A stretch of DNA of 64,000 nt from positions 15,507 through 79,506 of the forward strand of contig NZ_JALRNF010000030.1 in assembly GCF_030272895.1 (NCBI RefSeq), given 5' to 3'. This document shows, piece by piece, positions 60,857 through 64,000 of the stretch (within the stretch, counting starts at the first letter, position 1; every line of letters starts with the position of its first letter). The DNA comes from Pseudomonas sp. BGr12. GTDB lineage: Bacteria; Pseudomonadota; Gammaproteobacteria; Pseudomonadales; Pseudomonadaceae. The translations under genes were made by a program, and so were the position numbers. The notes under the pieces are model-generated. The model made no database searches and was not told the DNA's origin. It saw only the letters and a program-made list of their open reading frames with translations.

Positions 60857-61555
60857 ATGGCCGGACTGGACAAGCGCGTAGCAACCTATGAACAGGCCCT
60901 TGAAGGCCTGACCGACAACATGACGGTACTGGCCGGTGGTTTCGGCCTGTGCGGCATCCCGGAAAACCTCATCAACGAAATCAAGCGTCGTGGCGTCAAG
61001 GGCCTGACCGTGGTTTCCAACAACTGCGGCGTCGACGGCTTCGGCCTGGGCGTACTGCTCGAAGATCACCAGATCCGCAAGATGGTCGCCTCCTACGTGG
61101 GCGAGAACGCCGAGTTCGAACGCCAGCTGCTCAGCGGCGAGCTGGAAGTGGAACTCACCCCGCAAGGCACCCTGGCCGAGAAAATGCGCGCAGGTGGTGC
61201 CGGCATCCCGGCCTTCTTCACCGCCACCGGCTACGGCACCCCGGTTGCCGAAGGCAAGGAAGTGCGCGAGTTCAATGGTCGCAAGTACATCCTCGAAGAG
61301 GCCATCACCGGCGACTTCGCCATCGTCAAGGGCTGGAAGGCCGACCACTACGGCAACGTGGTGTACCGCAACACCGCGCAGAACTTCAACCCGCTGGCCG
61401 CCACCGCCGGCAAGATCACCGTGGTCGAGGTCGAGGAGATCGTCGAGCCGGGTGTGCTGCTGCCCACCGAGATCCACACCCCGGGTATCTATGTCGACCG
61501 GGTGATTGTCGGCACCTTCGAGAAGCGCATCGAAAAGCGCACCGTCAAGGCCTGA
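60857..61555 (+). CDS. atoD: Acetoacetate/3-oxoacid CoA-transferase subunit A
   Basis: A 232-residue alpha subunit of a family I CoA-transferase. The glycine-rich oxyanion/CoA motif is [16 protein letters not shown] (about residues 25-40), and the characteristic [18 protein letters not shown] appears mid-protein. With the beta subunit it moves CoA from succinyl-CoA or acetyl-CoA onto acetoacetate or a short fatty acid. CGGATC precedes ATG 60857, which lies 36 bp before the beta gene. Divergent from LysR. Confidence 0.93.
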   Translation: MAGLDKRVATYEQALEGLTDNMTVLAGGFGLCGIPENLINEIKRRGVKGLTVVSNNCGVDGFGLGVLLEDHQIRKMVASYVGENAEFERQLLSGELEVELTPQGTLAEKMRAGGAGIPAFFTATGYGTPVAEGKEVREFNGRKYILEEAITGDFAIVKGWKADHYGNVVYRNTAQNFNPLAATAGKITVVEVEEIVEPGVLLPTEIHTPGIYVDRVIVGTFEKRIEKRTVKA

Positions 61556-61590
61556 GCCATCCCCAACAGAACAACAAAGAGATCCTGACC

Positions 61591-62247
61591 ATGGCACTTA
61601 CCCGCGAACAAATGGCCCAGCGCGTCGCCCGCGAACTCAAGGACGGCTACTACGTCAACCTCGGCATCGGCATTCCGACCCTGGTGGCCAACTACGTCCC
61701 GGCCGATATGGACGTGATGCTGCAATCGGAAAACGGCCTGCTGGGCATGGGTGAATTCCCCACCGAAGCGCAGCTGGACGCCGACATGATCAACGCCGGC
61801 AAGCAGACCGTGACCGCCCGTCGTGGCGCGTCGATCTTCAGCTCGGCCGAATCCTTCGCCATGATCCGTGGCGGTCACGTCGACCTCACCGTGCTCGGCG
61901 CCTTCGAAGTGGACGTGGAAGGCAACATCGCCTCCTGGATGATCCCCGGCAAGCTGGTCAAAGGCATGGGCGGCGCCATGGACCTGGTGGCCGGTGCCGA
62001 CAACATCATCGTCACCATGACCCACGCCTCCAAGGACGGCGAGTCCAAGCTGCTGACGCGCTGCAGCCTGCCGCTGACCGGTGCCGGCTGCATCCGCAAG
62101 GTGCTGACTGACCTGGCGTACCTGGAGATCGAGAACGGCGCCTTCATCCTGCGCGAGACCGCGCCTGGGGTGTCGGTTGAGGAAATCATCGAGAAGACTG
62201 CCGGTAAGCTGATCGTGGCGGACGATGTTAAAGAGATGACGTTTTAA
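61591..62247 (+). CDS. atoA: Acetoacetate/3-oxoacid CoA-transferase subunit B
   Basis: A 218-residue beta subunit. The catalytic Glu lies in the SENG motif (LQSENGLLGMGEFP, about residues 46-59), and NLGIGIPTLVANYV is the conserved start region. AAAGAG precedes ATG 61591. Frames from 60949 into this gene are out of phase with subunit A and not real. It pairs with the upstream alpha subunit. Confidence 0.94.
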   Translation: MALTREQMAQRVARELKDGYYVNLGIGIPTLVANYVPADMDVMLQSENGLLGMGEFPTEAQLDADMINAGKQTVTARRGASIFSSAESFAMIRGGHVDLTVLGAFEVDVEGNIASWMIPGKLVKGMGGAMDLVAGADNIIVTMTHASKDGESKLLTRCSLPLTGAGCIRKVLTDLAYLEIENGAFILRETAPGVSVEEIIEKTAGKLIVADDVKEMTF

Positions 62248-62260
62248 GTAAGCCTTTCGG

Positions 62261-62337
62261 GCCTCATCGCGGGGCGAGCCCGCTCCTACAGGAACCACGC
62301 ATTCCTGGTAGGAGCGGGCTTGCCCCGCGATGAGGCC
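62261..62337. repeat. REP inverted pair (GCGGGCTTGCCCCGCGAT type)
   Basis: GCCTCATCGCGGGGCGAGCC and GGCTTGCCCCGCGATGAGGC are near-perfect inverse copies that can form a 30-bp stem, between atoA and the atoE-like gene. Confidence 0.92.
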
Positions 62338-62376
62338 TTTGTCGTTTCAAATAAAACCAATAAAAGGATGTTCCCC

Positions 62377-63807
62377 GTGGCCGCTGATATTCAAGACAGC
62401 CGCTCCGCCCGCTTTGCCCTGCGTTGCTCGAACTGGGCCGAACGCTGGTTCCCTGATTCGTGGGTGTTCGCCGCCCTGGCGGTGGTACTGGTGTCCGTCG
62501 CCGCCCTGGCCATGGGCGCCAAGCCCCTGGACACGGCCAAGGCCTTTGGCGATGGCTTCTGGAGCCTGATTCCCTTCACCATGCAGATGGCCTTCGTGGT
62601 CATCGGCGGTTATGTGGTGGCCAGCTCACCACCGGCGGTCAAGCTGATCGACCGCCTGGCGCGCCTGCCGAAAAACGGTCGCTCGGCGGTGTGCTGGGTG
62701 GCGTTGATCTCAATGCTGGCGTCCTTGCTCAACTGGGGCCTGTCGCTGGTGTTCGGCGGCCTGCTGGTGCGCGCCCTGGCCCGTCGCAGCGAGCTGAAAA
62801 TGGACTACCGCGCCGCCGGTGCTGCCGCCTACCTGGGCCTGGGCGCGGTCTGGGCCCTGGGCCTGTCGTCCTCGGCTGCGCAGTTGCAGGCCAACCCGGC
62901 CAGCCTGCCACCGTCGATCCTGGCGATCACCGGGGTGATCCCGTTCACCGAAACCATCTTCCTCTGGCAGTCCGGGGTGATGCTCGCCGCGCTGGTGGTG
63001 GTGTCGCTGGTGGTGGCCTATGCCACTGCGCCGGGGCCGGGCAGTGCCCGCAGCGCCGAAGCCTGTGGGGTCGACCCGAGCTTCTCGGCGCCACCGCCGC
63101 CGCAGCGCACGCGGCCGGGTGAGTGGCTGGAGTACAGCCCGATCCTGACCTTGCTGCTGGTAGTGCTGGCCGGCGGCTGGTTGTACAACGAGTTCGCCAC
63201 CAAGCCTGCGATCCTGGCGATTTCCGGGCTTAACACCTACAACCTGCTGTTCATCATGCTCGGTGCCTTGCTGCACTGGCGCCCGCGCAGCTTCCTCGAT
63301 GCCGTGGGCCGCGCCGTGCCGACCACCACCGGGGTGCTGATCCAGTTCCCGTTGTATGGCTCGATCGCCGCGATCCTCACCCAGGTCAAGGGCGTGGATG
63401 CGCAGACCCTGGCCCACCACATTTCCACCTTCTTCGTGCAGATCGCCTCCCACGACACCTACGCGCTGTTGATGGGCGTGTACTCGGCGGTGCTGGGCTT
63501 CTTCATCCCCTCCGGCGGTGGCAAGTGGATCATCGAAGCGCCGTACGTGATGCTGGTGGCCAATGACCTGCAGTACCACCTGGGCTGGGCGGTGCAGATC
63601 TACAACGCCGCCGAAGCGTTGCCGAACCTGATCAACCCGTTCTACATGCTGCCGCTGCTGGGCGTGCTGGGCCTGAAGGCGCGTGATTTGATCGGCTTCT
63701 CGTTCGTGCAGTTGCTGGTGCACATTCCCCTGGTGCTGGTCCTGCTCTGGGCCCTGGGCACCACCTTGCAGTACGTGCCACCGGTGATGCCGACCCCGGC
63801 CGGCTGA
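62377..63807 (+). CDS. atoE: Short-chain fatty acid transporter, AtoE type
   Basis: A 476-residue inner-membrane protein with about 11-12 hydrophobic segments. Pfam AtoE-like features are visible: ERWFPDSWVFAALAVVLVS, SLLNWGLSLVFGGLLVRALA and FFIPSGGGKWIIEAPYVM. It should import acetoacetate, butyrate or related acids for the CoA-transferase. GTG 62377 is preferred because AAAGGA ends 8 bp before it; ATG 62368 overlaps that site. A REP pair separates it from atoA. Confidence 0.92.
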   Translation: MAADIQDSRSARFALRCSNWAERWFPDSWVFAALAVVLVSVAALAMGAKPLDTAKAFGDGFWSLIPFTMQMAFVVIGGYVVASSPPAVKLIDRLARLPKNGRSAVCWVALISMLASLLNWGLSLVFGGLLVRALARRSELKMDYRAAGAAAYLGLGAVWALGLSSSAAQLQANPASLPPSILAITGVIPFTETIFLWQSGVMLAALVVVSLVVAYATAPGPGSARSAEACGVDPSFSAPPPPQRTRPGEWLEYSPILTLLLVVLAGGWLYNEFATKPAILAISGLNTYNLLFIMLGALLHWRPRSFLDAVGRAVPTTTGVLIQFPLYGSIAAILTQVKGVDAQTLAHHISTFFVQIASHDTYALLMGVYSAVLGFFIPSGGGKWIIEAPYVMLVANDLQYHLGWAVQIYNAAEALPNLINPFYMLPLLGVLGLKARDLIGFSFVQLLVHIPLVLVLLWALGTTLQYVPPVMPTPAG

Positions 63808-63824
63808 CTGTGTCTGGCTGCGCG

Positions 63825-64000
63825 GGCCTCATCGCCGGCGCTACCGGCTCCCACAATGATTCTCGGCATGCCCCGGCCATTGTGGGAGCTGGCGAAGCCT
63901 GCGATCGACCGCGAAGCGGACGCATTCCAGGCCACGGCTGATGTGCTGGTTGTACTGGCCTCATCGCCGGCGCTGCCGGCTCCCACAATGATTCTCGGCA
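63825..64000. repeat. Tandem REP-like block with a 44-bp direct repeat
   Basis: A 44-bp unit starting GGCCTCATCGCCGGCGCT and ending ATTCTCGGCA occurs at 63825-63868 and 63957-64000 with one mismatch. Between them is a REP arm GTGGGAGCTGGCGAAGCCTG (63881-63900). The second copy reaches the window edge. No gene is seen here. Confidence 0.85.

Noticed and set aside
63825..64000. A possible CRISPR-like array from the spaced repeats at the right edge
   Set aside because: Only two units, 88-bp spacer containing a REP arm, no cas genes; it fits REP-family repeats.

Overview
The window looks like a chromosome segment of a Pseudomonas of the P. putida group. The grounds are high-GC codon use, many copies of the REP-type palindrome GGGAGCGGGCTTGCCCCGCGAT, the cassette lexA-imuA-imuB-dnaE2 followed by an aldo/keto reductase, a LysR gene and acetoacetate CoA-transferase genes, and a CsrA/RsmA gene close to a KaiC-like operon and the molybdate transporter. 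The species assignment is inference. The left-most gene is cut by the window edge, and the atoE-like gene at the right end is followed only by REP DNA.

Bases 1-21.8 kb are ordinary core or accessory chromosome. They hold a Sel1-repeat protein, an old-yellow-enzyme reductase divergent from a MerR regulator around a perfect 18-bp palindrome, and a Cache-GGDEF diguanylate cyclase. A likely amine-oxidation cluster follows (cupin, FAD oxidoreductase, RidA, D-2-hydroxyacid dehydrogenase, MFS transporter, GlxA/AraC regulator). Next come an HPP-CBS protein behind an unexplained terminated leader, a LysR/TonB-receptor pair, topB with an SOS-box-like site upstream, metY and alkB.

21.8-36.2 kb is a decayed integration zone at tRNA-Cys. 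A 97-bp perfect direct repeat (3' part of tRNA-Cys plus its terminator) lies at 21852 and 33074, and an integrase C-terminal remnant follows each copy. Both halves carry the same order: integrase remnant, small zinc-ribbon gene, C5-methyltransferase remnant. I read this as two related prophages integrated in tandem and then eroded. Left-half phage debris includes recombinase, tail-fibre-assembly and endolysin fragments. Between the repeats also lie intact genes: a GNAT acetyltransferase, two divergent L,D-transpeptidases, and two paralogous alpha/beta hydrolases with a LysR regulator. A 17-bp match to the operator of the window's own lexA gene sits beside the first integrase remnant.

36.3-50.7 kb is mixed chromosome: thioesterase, GNAT, a tandem universal stress protein with an ANR-like box, glycine-rich and CigR-like exported proteins, tRNA-Leu(UAA), a PAS histidine kinase/KaiC-like ATPase/response regulator operon, csrA, modABC with a clear ModE operator, and nitronate monooxygenase. 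Two unlisted 32-residue single-membrane-segment peptide genes, at 35291 and 38328, align without gaps. Both have a sigma-54-type GG-N10-GC promoter about 38 bp before the start and a hairpin after the stop. This small family is the most unusual observation in the window.

50.8-64 kb holds tsdBA (thiosulfate dehydrogenase and its c4-type partner), a HAD phosphatase, the lexA-imuA-imuB-dnaE2 mutagenesis cassette, and an acetoacetate/short-chain fatty acid module (CoA-transferase A and B, AtoE-like transporter) divergent from LysR and aldo/keto reductase genes.
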